DNA of 64,000 nucleotides from CAVRXT01 sp963725655 (GCA_963725655.1 CAVRYY010000003.1:1178001-1242000), one strand, 5' to 3'; shown: positions 34,406 to 43,918, counted from the first letter of the stretch. Notes: generated from the letters alone by a model not told the origin. Numbers and translations are program-made.

Positions 34406-36337
34406 GTGCAGTTACAGGATGGGCTCTTCGACCTACGGTTCGAGGGCCTAACGGTTCGGCGGTCATCGGGACGGAGTCTTTTGGAACCGAAGAAAATCAC
34501 GGAACTCAGGCGGCTGCTGGGCTACATGTCGTTGTACCGCCTCCGATTCATCGCTGGCGCAGTTCTGTTGGCGCTCCTGGGCCTTTCCGAGGGCTTGGTG
34601 GCGTTGATGTTCGTCCCCGCAATCAATGACGTCCTGAACCCCGCCAGCACCAATCAAAAGCTCGCCCTGGTCACTCTGCCGCACGGCCGCACCATCTATT
34701 TGAATTCCTTCTTCCCGCACAGCATCCACCACGTCTGGACGGTTTTTTCCATTTCCCTGGTCGTCCTGTTTGTATTCAAGGCCCTCGCCGAATTTATGGG
34801 CACTACCTTCATCCAGTACGTGGGCCATTCCGCGGTCATGGACATGCGCAATCAGGTCTACAGCCGGCTGATCCAGCAGCCCATGGGTTTTTTTCAGAAC
34901 AATCCCGTGGGCCGGGTGATGTCCGCGGTGATTAACGACATCGAGCAGATGCGCAGCGCGTTTTCCGAATATCTCGCCGATTTTTTCCGCCAGGTCTTCA
35001 CTTTCGTCGCGCTGGTCTCGGTCCTGCTCTATTTGAACTGGAAGCTCGCGCTGGGCTCTGCCGTTTTCATTCCCCTGGTCATCTATCCGATCGGAAAACT
35101 CGGCAAGAAAATTCGCCGCTCCACCGAACGCAGCCGCGCCCGCCTCGCCGACCTCAGCCAGATCCTGCAGGAAACCATCAGTGGCAATCGCGTGGTGAAA
35201 GCCTTCGGCATGGAAGGCTTCGAGATCAAAAAGTTTCGCGAAGCCGCCCGCAATCTCCGCCGCGAAAATATGCGTTGGGTGCGCGCCTATGCCGCCACCT
35301 CGCCGCTCATGGATATCCTCTCTGCGGTGGTTTTCTCGCTGCTCCTGCTCTACGCCCGCGATTCCATCAAGCACCGCCTCATGGACCTTGGCGAGTTCGT
35401 CGCCTTTATGTACGCGCTGCTCCGCGCCTATGAGCCGATCAAGCGCCTCGGCGGTATCTATCAACTATTCCAGCAGGCCCTGGGCACCGCCACCCAGGTC
35501 TTCGCATTTCTCGTGCTGAACGAAGAGATCAGCGAAGCTCCGGGCGCCGCCGTGCTGCCCGGATTTTCCCGCGACGTCGAGCTCGACAACGTCGGCTTCG
35601 CCTACGACACCGGCTCACCCATCCTGCGCGGCGTCACCGTCAGCGTTCCGGCCGGCGCGGTGGTCGCCATCGTCGGTTCCAGCGGCGCCGGCAAGACCAC
35701 CCTGGTCAATCTTCTCCCCCGATTTCACTCCGCCGTTTCCGGCACCGTGCGCATCGACGGCCACGACGTCCGCGACGTCACCCTGCGCTCCCTCCGCGAA
35801 CAAATGGCCATCGTCACCCAGGAAACCATCCTCTTCAACGACACCGTCTGGAACAATCTCTGCTACGGCCGCCCCGACCTGCCCGAAGCCCGCGTGGTCG
35901 CCGCTTCCAAGGCCGCGCTGGCCCACGATTTCATCACTCAGCTTCCCAAGGGCTATCAGACCCAAATCGGCGACCGCGGCCAGCGCCTCTCCGGCGGCCA
36001 GCGCCAACGCCTCGCCATTGCTCGCGCGCTGCTCAAAGATGCTCCCATTTTAATTCTCGACGAAGCCACCTCCGAGCTCGACTCCGAATCCGAAATGCTC
36101 GTCCAGAAGGCTCTGAACAACCTCATGGAGGGCCGCACCGTCTTCGTCATCGCCCACCGCCTCTCCACCATTCGCCGCGCCGATTTGATTCTCGTCCTGG
36201 AAGACGGCACAATTCGTGAGCGGGGCACGCATACCGAACTCCTGTCCCGCGGGGGAATTTATTCGCGCCTATACACCATGCAATTTCAAGACGATGAGCC
36301 CGCCACGCATTCCGCGCCGGGCCCGGGGGTAGCATGA
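34406..36337 (+). CDS. MsbA-like ABC exporter (lipid A / lipid flippase type)
   Basis: 643 residues from a GTG at 34406 (start uncertain; the fold begins near residue 30). Six membrane helices occupy residues 40-340, with intracellular-loop motifs such as QPMGFFQNNPVGRVMSAVINDIEQM and ETISGNRVVKAFGME. The ATPase domain has GSSGAGKTTL, the signature LSGGQRQRLAIARALL, Walker B ILILDEATSELD and the H-loop IAHRLSTI. As a full-length half-transporter it should work as a homodimer. The MsbA role is inferred from similarity and from lptB nearby. It starts the gmk-rpoZ-coaBC operon, overlapping yicC by 4 bases. Confidence 0.88.
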   Translation: MQLQDGLFDLRFEGLTVRRSSGRSLLEPKKITELRRLLGYMSLYRLRFIAGAVLLALLGLSEGLVALMFVPAINDVLNPASTNQKLALVTLPHGRTIYLNSFFPHSIHHVWTVFSISLVVLFVFKALAEFMGTTFIQYVGHSAVMDMRNQVYSRLIQQPMGFFQNNPVGRVMSAVINDIEQMRSAFSEYLADFFRQVFTFVALVSVLLYLNWKLALGSAVFIPLVIYPIGKLGKKIRRSTERSRARLADLSQILQETISGNRVVKAFGMEGFEIKKFREAARNLRRENMRWVRAYAATSPLMDILSAVVFSLLLLYARDSIKHRLMDLGEFVAFMYALLRAYEPIKRLGGIYQLFQQALGTATQVFAFLVLNEEISEAPGAAVLPGFSRDVELDNVGFAYDTGSPILRGVTVSVPAGAVVAIVGSSGAGKTTLVNLLPRFHSAVSGTVRIDGHDVRDVTLRSLREQMAIVTQETILFNDTVWNNLCYGRPDLPEARVVAASKAALAHDFITQLPKGYQTQIGDRGQRLSGGQRQRLAIARALLKDAPILILDEATSELDSESEMLVQKALNNLMEGRTVFVIAHRLSTIRRADLILVLEDGTIRERGTHTELLSRGGIYSRLYTMQFQDDEPATHSAPGPGVA

Positions 36338-37257
36338 AAGCAGCCACCGCCGCATCGCCTCACGTGCTGCGCTCGATGACCGGCTTTGCACAGTCTCGCG
36401 TCGAGACTCCCGTCTGGAATTTGCGTGTAACCCTGCGCACCGTCAACCACCGCTTCCTCGATCTGCACATTCACTTGCCCGATGGTTTCGATGCACTCGA
36501 GCCTGACGTCCGCCGCATCATTCGCGAGCGCGTGCGCCGCGGCCATGTGGACGTTAAGCTCTACTGCGAGCCCGCTGGCCCGGCCGCCGTGGGCATCCAC
36601 CGCGAAGTGGCCGCCGAATATCTGAAAGCAGCGGAATCCTTGCGCCAGCAATTCAAGATGCAAGCCGAACCGGACATCGCCGCGATTCTGCGCTTGCCCG
36701 GTGTGATCGCGGCGCCGGTGGTCTCCGTCGAAGAGGGCTTCGAAGCGGTCACCGCGCTGGTCACCCAGTGTTTGCACGAGGCGCTCGACCGCCTCAACGA
36801 TATGCGCGAATCCGAAGGCCGCCACCTGGCCGAGGAACTCTCCCAGGGTCTCCAGAAAATCGCCCGCGTCAGCGAAGAGATTGAGCCCCTCGCCGCTCTG
36901 GCCCGCCCCGCCTACGCCCGGCGCCTCGAGTCGCGCATGCGCGAATTATTGGGCGACGTCAGCATCGATCCCGGCCGCCTCGCCCAGGAAGCCGCCATCC
37001 AGGCCGAGCGCGGAGACACCGCCGAGGAACTCGCCCGCCTGCGCAGCCACGTCAAACAATTCGGCTCGCTCCTGCTGGGCAGCGGCGAGACCGGCAAAAA
37101 ACTCGACTTCCTGCTCCAGGAAATGCAGCGCGAAGCCAATACCCTGCTCTCCAAGACTCCCGGAAACGAAGAGGGCGGCATCGAGATCACCCAGCTGGCG
37201 CTCGAAGTGAAATCCGAGATTGAAAAATTGCGCGAACAGGTGCAAAACATCGAATGA
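36334..37257 (+). CDS. YicC-family endoribonuclease
   Basis: 307 residues, starting inside the stop codon of the exporter. The conserved N-terminal motif is LRSMTGFAQSR, followed by TVNHRFLDLHIHLPDGFDALE. The C-terminal DUF1732 domain has SRMRELLGDVSIDPGRLAQEAAIQAERGDTAEELARLRSHVKQF and the end LDFLLQEMQREANTLLSK. YicC proteins of E. coli and B. subtilis have been described as RNases. The location just before gmk is highly conserved in bacteria. It overlaps gmk by 4 bases. Confidence 0.94.
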   Translation: MKAATAASPHVLRSMTGFAQSRVETPVWNLRVTLRTVNHRFLDLHIHLPDGFDALEPDVRRIIRERVRRGHVDVKLYCEPAGPAAVGIHREVAAEYLKAAESLRQQFKMQAEPDIAAILRLPGVIAAPVVSVEEGFEAVTALVTQCLHEALDRLNDMRESEGRHLAEELSQGLQKIARVSEEIEPLAALARPAYARRLESRMRELLGDVSIDPGRLAQEAAIQAERGDTAEELARLRSHVKQFGSLLLGSGETGKKLDFLLQEMQREANTLLSKTPGNEEGGIEITQLALEVKSEIEKLREQVQNIE

Positions 37258-37883
37258 CCCTGCCCGGCAAAAATCGTCCCATGGTCCTGATCGTTTCCGG
37301 CCCGTCCGGCTCCGGAAAATCCACCCTGGTGGAAAAGCTCCTGGAGCTCCCGGACACCATGCTATCGGTTTCGTGTACAACCCGCCCGCCGCGTAGGACG
37401 GAAATCAACGGCAAGTGGTACAATTTCGTCACTGAACCGGACTTTGAGAAAATGATCGAGCGCGGCGAATTTCTGGAATACGCGCAGGTCTTCGGCAAGC
37501 ACTGGTACGGCACGCCCAAGAGTTCGGTTGACGTAGCCGATTCGACCGGAAAAGACTTGGTCCTGGAGATTGACGTCCAGGGCGCCGCGCAGGTAAAGAT
37601 GAAGCTGCCGGGCGCCACCGCCATTCTGATTCTGCCGCCGTCCCGCGAAGTTCTGGAAAAGCGCATTCGGGCCCGCGGTCAGGATTCGAACGAAGAAATC
37701 GAGCGCCGCCTGCAGCGCGCCCGTCAGGAACTCGAGCAGTACCGGGGTTATGACTACATCGTCGTCAACGACGATCTGGCGCGGGCCGGGCGCGACGTTC
37801 AAGCCATCGCCATCGGAGCACGATGCCAGGTGAATCGGAACCACGCACGAGTGCAAGAGATTTTGAAATCTTTCGGAGGTTGA
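37254..37883 (+). CDS. gmk: Guanylate kinase
   Basis: 209 residues. P-loop VSGPSGSGKSTLVEKL, the GMP-binding SCTTRPPRRTEINGKWYNFV and GEFLEYAQVFGKHWYGTP, and the lid RARGQDSNEEIERRL. It phosphorylates GMP to GDP with ATP. Coupled to yicC upstream and 7 bases from rpoZ downstream, the common yicC-gmk-rpoZ order. Confidence 0.97.
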   Translation: MTLPGKNRPMVLIVSGPSGSGKSTLVEKLLELPDTMLSVSCTTRPPRRTEINGKWYNFVTEPDFEKMIERGEFLEYAQVFGKHWYGTPKSSVDVADSTGKDLVLEIDVQGAAQVKMKLPGATAILILPPSREVLEKRIRARGQDSNEEIERRLQRARQELEQYRGYDYIVVNDDLARAGRDVQAIAIGARCQVNRNHARVQEILKSFGG

Positions 37884-37890
37884 AGCGAAG

Positions 37891-38118
37891 ATGACTGTCC
37901 TCAGAGAAACGCCGGAGAGTCAATTTGCTTACGTCGTCGTTGTGGCGCGCCGCGCCAGGCAATTGATGATTGGCGGACGTCCGCTGGTCGATAATCCCCG
38001 CGCCCGCAAGAACACGCGCATCGCGGAAGAAGAACTGCAGCAGGGTCTGCTCGAATACGAACTGCCGCACAGCTTCGATTCGCTCGAAGAAAAAGAAGCG
38101 AAGAAAAAGAAGAGCTGA
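37891..38118 (+). CDS. rpoZ: RNA polymerase omega subunit
   Basis: 75 residues. The segment FAYVVVVARRARQLMIGG followed by NTRIAEEELQQGLLEY matches the core helices of omega, which helps fold and assemble the beta' subunit. The tail is Lys-rich (EKEAKKKKS). Placement after gmk and before coaBC supports the call. Confidence 0.93.
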   Translation: MTVLRETPESQFAYVVVVARRARQLMIGGRPLVDNPRARKNTRIAEEELQQGLLEYELPHSFDSLEEKEAKKKKS

Positions 38119-38172
38119 GCCCGGCCCCGAGCCGGCTTTCTCTGCTCGCTCGTCGAGGGCTCGCATACCGTC

Positions 38173-39384
38173 ATGAGAGTTGCGCTGGGAGTCACCGGAG
38201 GCGTCGCCGCTTACAAGGCTGCTGAGCTCGTGCGCCGCCTGCAACAGGAAAAATTGGACGTGCAGGTGGTCATGACTCGCACCGCCTGCGAATTCATCAC
38301 TCCGCTCACCTTCGCCGCACTCACCGGTCAAAAAGTAATCACCAGCATGTTCGGCGCCGAAGCCGCGGCTTCCGCCCCCAACGTAGAAAGCGCCATCGAG
38401 CACATCGCCGTCGCCCAGCGCATCGACCTCCTGCTGATCGCTCCAGCCACCGCCGATATTCTCGCCAAGCTCGCGCACGGCATCGCCGACGATTTCCTCA
38501 CCACTCTCTATCTGGCCACCAAAGCCCCGCTTATCGTCGCTCCCGCCATGAACGTGAATATGTGGGAGCATCCGGCTACCCAGCAGAACCTCGCCACTCT
38601 CCGCGCCCGTGGCGTCCGCGTGGTCGATCCCTCCGAAGGTTATCTTGCCTGCGGGATGACCGGCGCGGGCCGCCTGGCGCCCCTGGAAGCCATTGCCGCC
38701 GCGGCCTGCGCAGTCCTTGGCCTGAAACACGATTTTGCGAACCAGACCGTGCTGGTCACCGCCGGTCCCACCCAGGAAAGCATCGATCCCGCGCGCTACA
38801 TTTCCAACCGATCTTCCGGAAAAATGGGCTACGCGCTTGCCGATGCCGCACAGCGCCGCGGCGCACACGTCGTACTGATCAGCGGACCCACTGGCTTGCC
38901 CGCGCCCGAAGGTGTGGATTGGGTTCCCGTGCGAACCGCCGCCGAAATGCACGCCGCGGTCCTCGAGCATGCGCCATCTGCCAATATTGTGATTAAGGCT
39001 GCCGCCGTCTCCGATTACCGCGTGGCCGAGCCGGCCGCCAACAAGATGAAGCGCGAAGCGGGCCGCGTCACCCTCGAACTCGAGCCCACCGTCGACATCC
39101 TGGCCGAGTTGGGTGCCGAACCCGGAGCCCGCGTCTTGATCGGATTCGCCGCGGAGACCGATCGCCTCGCCGAACACGCCCGCGAAAAATTGGTGCGCAA
39201 GAGCGCGGACATCATCGTCGCCAACGACATCACCCAGAAAGATGCAGGCTTCGATACCGACACCAATATCGTCACCCTTTTCTTTCGCGACGGCCGCGAA
39301 GTCCCGCTCCCCAAAATGAGCAAGTTCGACGTCGCCAATCAAATCCTCGATCGCGCCATCGAGCTTCGGCAGGCCGGCCGTTGA
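38173..39384 (+). CDS. coaBC: Bifunctional phosphopantothenoylcysteine decarboxylase / phosphopantothenate-cysteine ligase
   Basis: 403 residues. The N-terminal CoaC flavoprotein domain has GVTGGVAAYKAAELVRRL, PATADILAKLAHGIADD and APAMNVNMWEHPATQQN, with the active-site Cys in SEGYLACGMTGAGRLAP. The C-terminal CoaB domain has TAGPTQESIDPARYISNRSSGKMGYALADAA, the AAVSDYR region and a nucleotide-binding end. It carries out two consecutive steps of coenzyme A synthesis. Same strand and close spacing to rpoZ. Confidence 0.97.
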   Translation: MRVALGVTGGVAAYKAAELVRRLQQEKLDVQVVMTRTACEFITPLTFAALTGQKVITSMFGAEAAASAPNVESAIEHIAVAQRIDLLLIAPATADILAKLAHGIADDFLTTLYLATKAPLIVAPAMNVNMWEHPATQQNLATLRARGVRVVDPSEGYLACGMTGAGRLAPLEAIAAAACAVLGLKHDFANQTVLVTAGPTQESIDPARYISNRSSGKMGYALADAAQRRGAHVVLISGPTGLPAPEGVDWVPVRTAAEMHAAVLEHAPSANIVIKAAAVSDYRVAEPAANKMKREAGRVTLELEPTVDILAELGAEPGARVLIGFAAETDRLAEHAREKLVRKSADIIVANDITQKDAGFDTDTNIVTLFFRDGREVPLPKMSKFDVANQILDRAIELRQAGR

Positions 39385-39403
39385 TTTTCTCCGAGGCCGT
39401 CCG

Positions 39404-40375
39404 ATGAGTTCGCCTATCCGTCCCACGCCGGGCGCTCCGAAATCGATAGATCGGCTGGAAGCTTGGCTGCGCTATGCCAAAGCGCTGGGCATGGATTCCT
39501 TCTACGTGGACCGCGCGTTTTCTGCCGCGCCGCCAATCCCGCAAATCGCAGCAGCTCCGGCTTCCGCGCAAATCTCAGCCGTGTCCGCAGTGCCGGAGAT
39601 ACCAGCGACGTCAGGAGCCTCAGCATTGCCGAAAGCACCCGTCACCTCGCCGAAACCAGCCGCCCCAAGTTCCCCCGTCAGAACGCCGGTGTTCAAAGAC
39701 GCCTCGAAGTTCGCGCCGCCGGCTCCCCCGGTGAGTCCCACGCCGCTGCCCATCGTCACGGCGCCATCTTTTTTTGATACCAGGATCGAAGGCGACGCCC
39801 TCGAAGCCATCCGCGCCGATCTCGGCGATTGCACCCGCTGCCGCCTGCACCTCACACGCACCAAAATTGTTTTCGGCACTGGCAATCCCAAAGCGCAATT
39901 GATGTTTGTCGGCGAAGGGCCCGGCCGCGATGAAGATTTGTCCGGCGAGCCGTTCGTCGGCCGCGCCGGCAAACTCCTCACCCAAATGATCGAAGCCATG
40001 GGCCTGCGCCGCCCCGACGTCTACATCGCCAACGTGGTCAAGTGCCGCCCGCCGGAAAATCGCCAGCCCGAAAAAGATGAGACCGCCACGTGCTCTCCGT
40101 TCCTGGTTCGCCAGATCGACGCCATCGCCCCGAAAGTGATCGTCTGCCTGGGCAGCACTGCCGCGCAATATATTCTCGCTACCCCGCAATCCATTTCGCG
40201 ATTTCGCGGCGAATGGTTCGATTTCCGCGGCTCGCGCGTCCTGGCCACCTATCATCCGGCGTATCTTCTGCGGAATCCCAACGCCAAAGGTGACGTCTGG
40301 AAGGATCTCCAGAAAGTGATGGCCGTCCTCGGCCTCGATCCCAAGCCCAAACAGCAATCCGCTGCGGCCCGCTAG
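39404..40375 (+). CDS. Family 4-type uracil-DNA glycosylase with N-terminal Pro/Ala linker
   Basis: 323 residues. The catalytic domain starts near residue 125: DCTRCRLHLTRTKIVFGTGNPKAQLMFVGEGPGRDEDLSGEPFVGRAGKLL, with iron-sulfur Cys143 and Cys146, a further Cys in KCRPPENR and one in ATCSPFL. The distal motif is HPAYLLRN. Such 4Fe-4S enzymes remove uracil from DNA. The first 40 residues form a small helical segment (LEAWLRYAKALGMDSFYVD) joined by an 80-residue Ala/Pro/Ser linker, making it longer than the usual ~200 residues. It lies 19 bases after coaBC. Confidence 0.93.
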   Translation: MSSPIRPTPGAPKSIDRLEAWLRYAKALGMDSFYVDRAFSAAPPIPQIAAAPASAQISAVSAVPEIPATSGASALPKAPVTSPKPAAPSSPVRTPVFKDASKFAPPAPPVSPTPLPIVTAPSFFDTRIEGDALEAIRADLGDCTRCRLHLTRTKIVFGTGNPKAQLMFVGEGPGRDEDLSGEPFVGRAGKLLTQMIEAMGLRRPDVYIANVVKCRPPENRQPEKDETATCSPFLVRQIDAIAPKVIVCLGSTAAQYILATPQSISRFRGEWFDFRGSRVLATYHPAYLLRNPNAKGDVWKDLQKVMAVLGLDPKPKQQSAAAR

Positions 40376-40403
40376 TCCAATGTTCTCCCTGTCGCAATCC
40401 GCC

Positions 40404-40448
40404 GGGTTTCGTGGCACAGCCAACCTGGCTGTGTGCTTTGCGAAACCC
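40404..40448. repeat. Intergenic hairpin repeat with nested inverted repeats
   Basis: Outer arms GGGTTTCG (40404-40411) and CGAAACCC (40441-40448) surround an inner perfect stem CACAGCCA (40415-40422) / TGGCTGTG (40426-40433) with loop ACC. The inner stem recurs at 47323 and 48653, and with matched base changes at 54469 and 54874. Confidence 0.8.
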
Positions 40449-40496
40449 ACGATTCACCCCTCCCAGCATTCAAGGAAAAAAGGATAGCGCGCCCCC

Positions 40497-41402
40497 GTGG
40501 GTCCCTCTCTCGGATTGGCGGCGGCAGTTCTCTGGGGTGTGGCCGATTTCGTTGCCCGTTCCATCGCTCGCCGCATCGGCGCGATCCGCACCACTCTTTA
40601 CCTCCAAATCGTCGGCTTCCTCCTGCTCTCCATCTTTTTCGAACTCCAGGGCGGATTTCACCGTGTATTTGCCGCCGTGGGTGGTGGCTGGCATCCCTGG
40701 GCTTGGGGCGCTCTCGCTGGCGTACTCAATGCGGGCGCGGCGGTGTGCTTCTATTCTTCTCTCGCCAAAGGCAAGCTCTCCATTGTCACCCCCATCTCCG
40801 CCAGCTATCCCGCCTTAACTCTGGTCCTCTCGATGCTCAGCGGCGAAAGTGTGCGTTGGGAAAACCTGCTTGGCATCGCCGTCTCGCTCGCCGGCGCAGT
40901 CCTCGCGGCCACCACCTTTGATTCCCCGGAGGACCGCTCCAGTCCGCCAGCCAACCCAAGTAGCGCTCATACCCGCCGGACTCATGTCACCTCCGGTGTG
41001 GGCTGGGCCGCCTCCGCCGCATGCTGCTTCGGCGTTATGTTCTGGCTCATCGGCTATCACGTCATGCCCGTATTGGGTGGTGTCGCTTCGGTTTGGATCA
41101 TTCGCCTCTCCACTCTGCTCTCGGTCACCCTGGTTGCGCTGCCCGCGCGTCAATCCATCGCCTTCCCCCGCGGCAGCGTTTGGTGGCTCATCCCCTTGAT
41201 GTCCGCGTGCGATACCCTCGCGTTCCTGTGCAATAATTTCGGGCTCGCCCGCGGCCCAGTTTCCGTGGTCACCATGCTGGCCTCGCTCTTCAGCGCCGTC
41301 ACCGTCCTGCTCGCCGGCATTTTCCTTCACGAGCGCCTGCAGCGAAATCAATGGGTAGGCATCGCGCTGATCTTCGCCGGAATTATTCTGATGAATGTTT
41401 GA
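40497..41402 (+). CDS. EamA/DMT-family permease
   Basis: 301 residues from a GTG at 40497. About ten hydrophobic segments arranged as two halves, each an EamA unit (first: LAAAVLWGVADFVARSIAR ... ISASYPALTLVLSML; second: WAASAACCFGVMFWLIGYHV ... SVVTMLASLFSAVTVLLAGIFLHERLQRNQWVGIALIFAGIILM). The final ERLQRNQWVGIALIFAGI motif is classic for drug/metabolite transporters. The substrate is unknown. It stands apart from coaBC-udg, separated by the hairpin repeat. Confidence 0.88.
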   Translation: MGPSLGLAAAVLWGVADFVARSIARRIGAIRTTLYLQIVGFLLLSIFFELQGGFHRVFAAVGGGWHPWAWGALAGVLNAGAAVCFYSSLAKGKLSIVTPISASYPALTLVLSMLSGESVRWENLLGIAVSLAGAVLAATTFDSPEDRSSPPANPSSAHTRRTHVTSGVGWAASAACCFGVMFWLIGYHVMPVLGGVASVWIIRLSTLLSVTLVALPARQSIAFPRGSVWWLIPLMSACDTLAFLCNNFGLARGPVSVVTMLASLFSAVTVLLAGIFLHERLQRNQWVGIALIFAGIILMNV

Positions 41403-41458
41403 GCCGGGCCCCGTTGGTTGCCTGCGTTCTGCCGCCGGTAGAGTAAAATCCCTTAACC

Positions 41459-43891
41459 ATGCCTTTGTATTGCGATGTCGCGCTCCCGGTCCCGCTGCGC
41501 CTGGCGTTTACCTACGCCGTCCCCGAAGCCTTCGCGGACGAGGAACTCATTGGCCGGCGCATCGTCGTGCCGTTTCGCAATCGCGCCATGGTCGGTGTGG
41601 GTGTCGCCGTCAGCGGCGAGAAACCGGAGAGCACCCGCCTGAAAGAAATTGTCGAACTGCTCGATCCCGTTCCGGCCCTCGCGCCTCCGCTTCTCGAACT
41701 CGGCAAATGGGTCAGCCGCTACTACCTGGCCCCACTCGGCGAAACTCTCCGCTCCATGCTCCCTCCGGAGATCGAAATCCGCTACGACCGCGAATTTTCA
41801 ATCACCCCGGAAGGTGGCGAATATCTGCTCAAGCTCGCCCAACCTCTGCTCGGCGACCCGAATCAAATCGCGGAATGGGAAGTGCTCAGCCTGCTCAACG
41901 CCTCGCCCGTCCCGATTTCGTCGGCGCGTTTGCGCAAAGTTCCGCTCGGTCCGGCGGCCGCGGAAAAACTTCGCCGCCGCGGTTTGCTCGCCGCGCAGGG
42001 TGTCAGCCTGCACCGCAAGGTTCGCACCAAGAAAATTGTTGCCTGGAATCCCGTGGCGGAAGCCGCCCCAGCCACCCCCGCGGACGAAAGGGTCCGCGAC
42101 ATCCTCGCCGCCATCCGCGGCCCTATGCCTCTCGCCTTTTTGCTGCAGGAGGCGCACGTCTCCAAAACCGTCGTCCAGCGTCTCGAGAAAAAAGGAATGC
42201 TCCTGAGTTGGGAGGAAGCGGTAACCACCGAAGAAGATCGCTGGGACACCGACTTCATCCCGCCCTCTAACGTCCTCAATCCCGAACAGCGCAGCGCGCT
42301 CGATGAAGTTCAAAAATGGCTGGCCGCCCGCGAGTTTGTAGCCGGTCTATTGCACGGCGTCACCGGTAGCGGCAAGACCGAGGTCTATCTCGGCGCGGTG
42401 GAAGCGGCGATCGCTCAGGGCCGCTCCGCGTTGATTCTGGTTCCGGAGATCGCCCTCACCCTGTGGCTGAGCCGCTTGGTCCGCGCCCGTTTCGGCGCAG
42501 GCGTCGCCGTGCTGCACAGCGGGCTGCCCGAAAACGAGCGCGCGAGAGAGTGGTGGCGCGTTCGCCACGGCGACGCCCGGATCGTGGTGGGCACCCGTTC
42601 CGCGGTTTTCGCGCCGGTCGAAAATCTCGGTTTGGTAATCGTCGACGAAGAGCAGGAAGCCAGCTACAAGCAGGAAGAAATTCCGCGCTACCACGGACGT
42701 GACACTGCGGTGATGCGCGCGCGCCTCGAAGGCGCCGTTGCCCTGTTAGGCTCTGCCACCCCATCGATGGAATCCTATCAAAACGCCCGCTCCGGCAAGT
42801 ATCGTCTGCTGGAATTGCAGATGCGCGTCGAGAATCGCCCGCTTGCCGCTGTCGAAATCGTCGACCTCCGCTCGGAATTCAAGCGCACCCATCACGCCTC
42901 GCCGCTCTCCGATTCGCTGCGCACCGCGATCGCCGCGCGCTTGGAATCCGGCACTCAGGCCATGGTGCTGATCAATCGCCGCGGCTATTCGTGGTCGCAG
43001 CTCTGCCGCGGTTGCGGAGCCACCGCGCAGTGCCAGAACTGCAGCATCGCCCTCACTTATCACAAGCGCCGCAACCGCTTGATCTGCCACTACTGCGGCT
43101 ATTCCATCGTGCCGCCAAAGGAATGCCCGAAATGCCGCGGCGATTATTTATATTTCGTCGGTGACGGCGCGGAGCGCATCGAAGAATATCTCAACGAGCA
43201 ATTTCCCCACGCTCGTGTCGCGCGCCTCGACCGCGATTCAGTCCGCACCAAGCGCGAATTTCAAAAAGTGTTGGGCGCGTTCGCCAACGGCGAGCTCGAT
43301 ATTCTCGTTGGCACCCAGATGGTCGCCAAAGGCCACGACTTTGAACGGGTCACCCTGGTTGGTGTGGTTTCATCGGACCTCGCCCTGGCCCGCCCCGATT
43401 TTCGCGCCGCCGAGCGCGCCTTCCAGCTTTTCACCCAGGTCGCTGGCCGCGCCGGCCGTGGCCGTCTCCCTGGCCAAGTGCTTATCGAAAGCTACTACCC
43501 TGAGCACTACGCCATTCAGCTCGCCCTCAAGCAGGATTACTTCTCCTTCTTCGAAAAAGAAGCCCACTTCCGCCGCCTCATGCACTATCCGCCCTTTACC
43601 TACCTGGCCAACATCCTGGTGCGCGACAAGAAAATTGAAAACGCCATTCGTTGGTCGCGTGCCATCGGCGCCTACTTCGCTCCGTTTGAATCCAAAGGAA
43701 TCAAAGTTCTAGGCCCGGCCGCCGCCCCGCTGGCACGCCTGCGCGAAGAGTACCGCTTCCAATTTCTACTAAAAGCCCAGCGCCGCGCCGTCCTGACCGA
43801 AGCCCTTTCCGGCTGCCTGGATTTCTGCGCCGAAAAAGAATTGCCCGCCACCGCAGTAATCGTGGACATGGACCCAATGACCCTAAGCTAG
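41459..43891 (+). CDS. priA: Primosomal protein N' (replication restart helicase)
   Basis: 810 residues. The N-terminal 3'-DNA-binding domain (DVALPVPLRLAFTYAVPE ... GRRIVVPFRNRAMVGVG) is followed by a winged-helix domain. The helicase core then has Walker A HGVTGSGKTEVYLGAV, Walker B VIVDEEQEASYKQEE, RYHGRDTAVMRA and LGSATPSMESY. The zinc-binding insertion has eight Cys (CRGCGATAQCQNCS, CHYCGYS, CPKCRG), followed by ILVGTQMVAKGHDF and AGRAGRG. It reloads the replisome at stalled forks. Single gene. Confidence 0.97.
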   Translation: MPLYCDVALPVPLRLAFTYAVPEAFADEELIGRRIVVPFRNRAMVGVGVAVSGEKPESTRLKEIVELLDPVPALAPPLLELGKWVSRYYLAPLGETLRSMLPPEIEIRYDREFSITPEGGEYLLKLAQPLLGDPNQIAEWEVLSLLNASPVPISSARLRKVPLGPAAAEKLRRRGLLAAQGVSLHRKVRTKKIVAWNPVAEAAPATPADERVRDILAAIRGPMPLAFLLQEAHVSKTVVQRLEKKGMLLSWEEAVTTEEDRWDTDFIPPSNVLNPEQRSALDEVQKWLAAREFVAGLLHGVTGSGKTEVYLGAVEAAIAQGRSALILVPEIALTLWLSRLVRARFGAGVAVLHSGLPENERAREWWRVRHGDARIVVGTRSAVFAPVENLGLVIVDEEQEASYKQEEIPRYHGRDTAVMRARLEGAVALLGSATPSMESYQNARSGKYRLLELQMRVENRPLAAVEIVDLRSEFKRTHHASPLSDSLRTAIAARLESGTQAMVLINRRGYSWSQLCRGCGATAQCQNCSIALTYHKRRNRLICHYCGYSIVPPKECPKCRGDYLYFVGDGAERIEEYLNEQFPHARVARLDRDSVRTKREFQKVLGAFANGELDILVGTQMVAKGHDFERVTLVGVVSSDLALARPDFRAAERAFQLFTQVAGRAGRGRLPGQVLIESYYPEHYAIQLALKQDYFSFFEKEAHFRRLMHYPPFTYLANILVRDKKIENAIRWSRAIGAYFAPFESKGIKVLGPAAAPLARLREEYRFQFLLKAQRRAVLTEALSGCLDFCAEKELPATAVIVDMDPMTLS

Positions 43892-43918
43892 CCCATCCCT
43901 AAATCACATCCGCACTCT

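Noticed and set aside
37765..39426. Long open frame on the minus strand, 553 codons
   Set aside because: It lies opposite coaBC and gmk, which are certain genes. The frame has repetitive Gly/Asp/Arg composition typical of the reverse complement of high-GC coding DNA.
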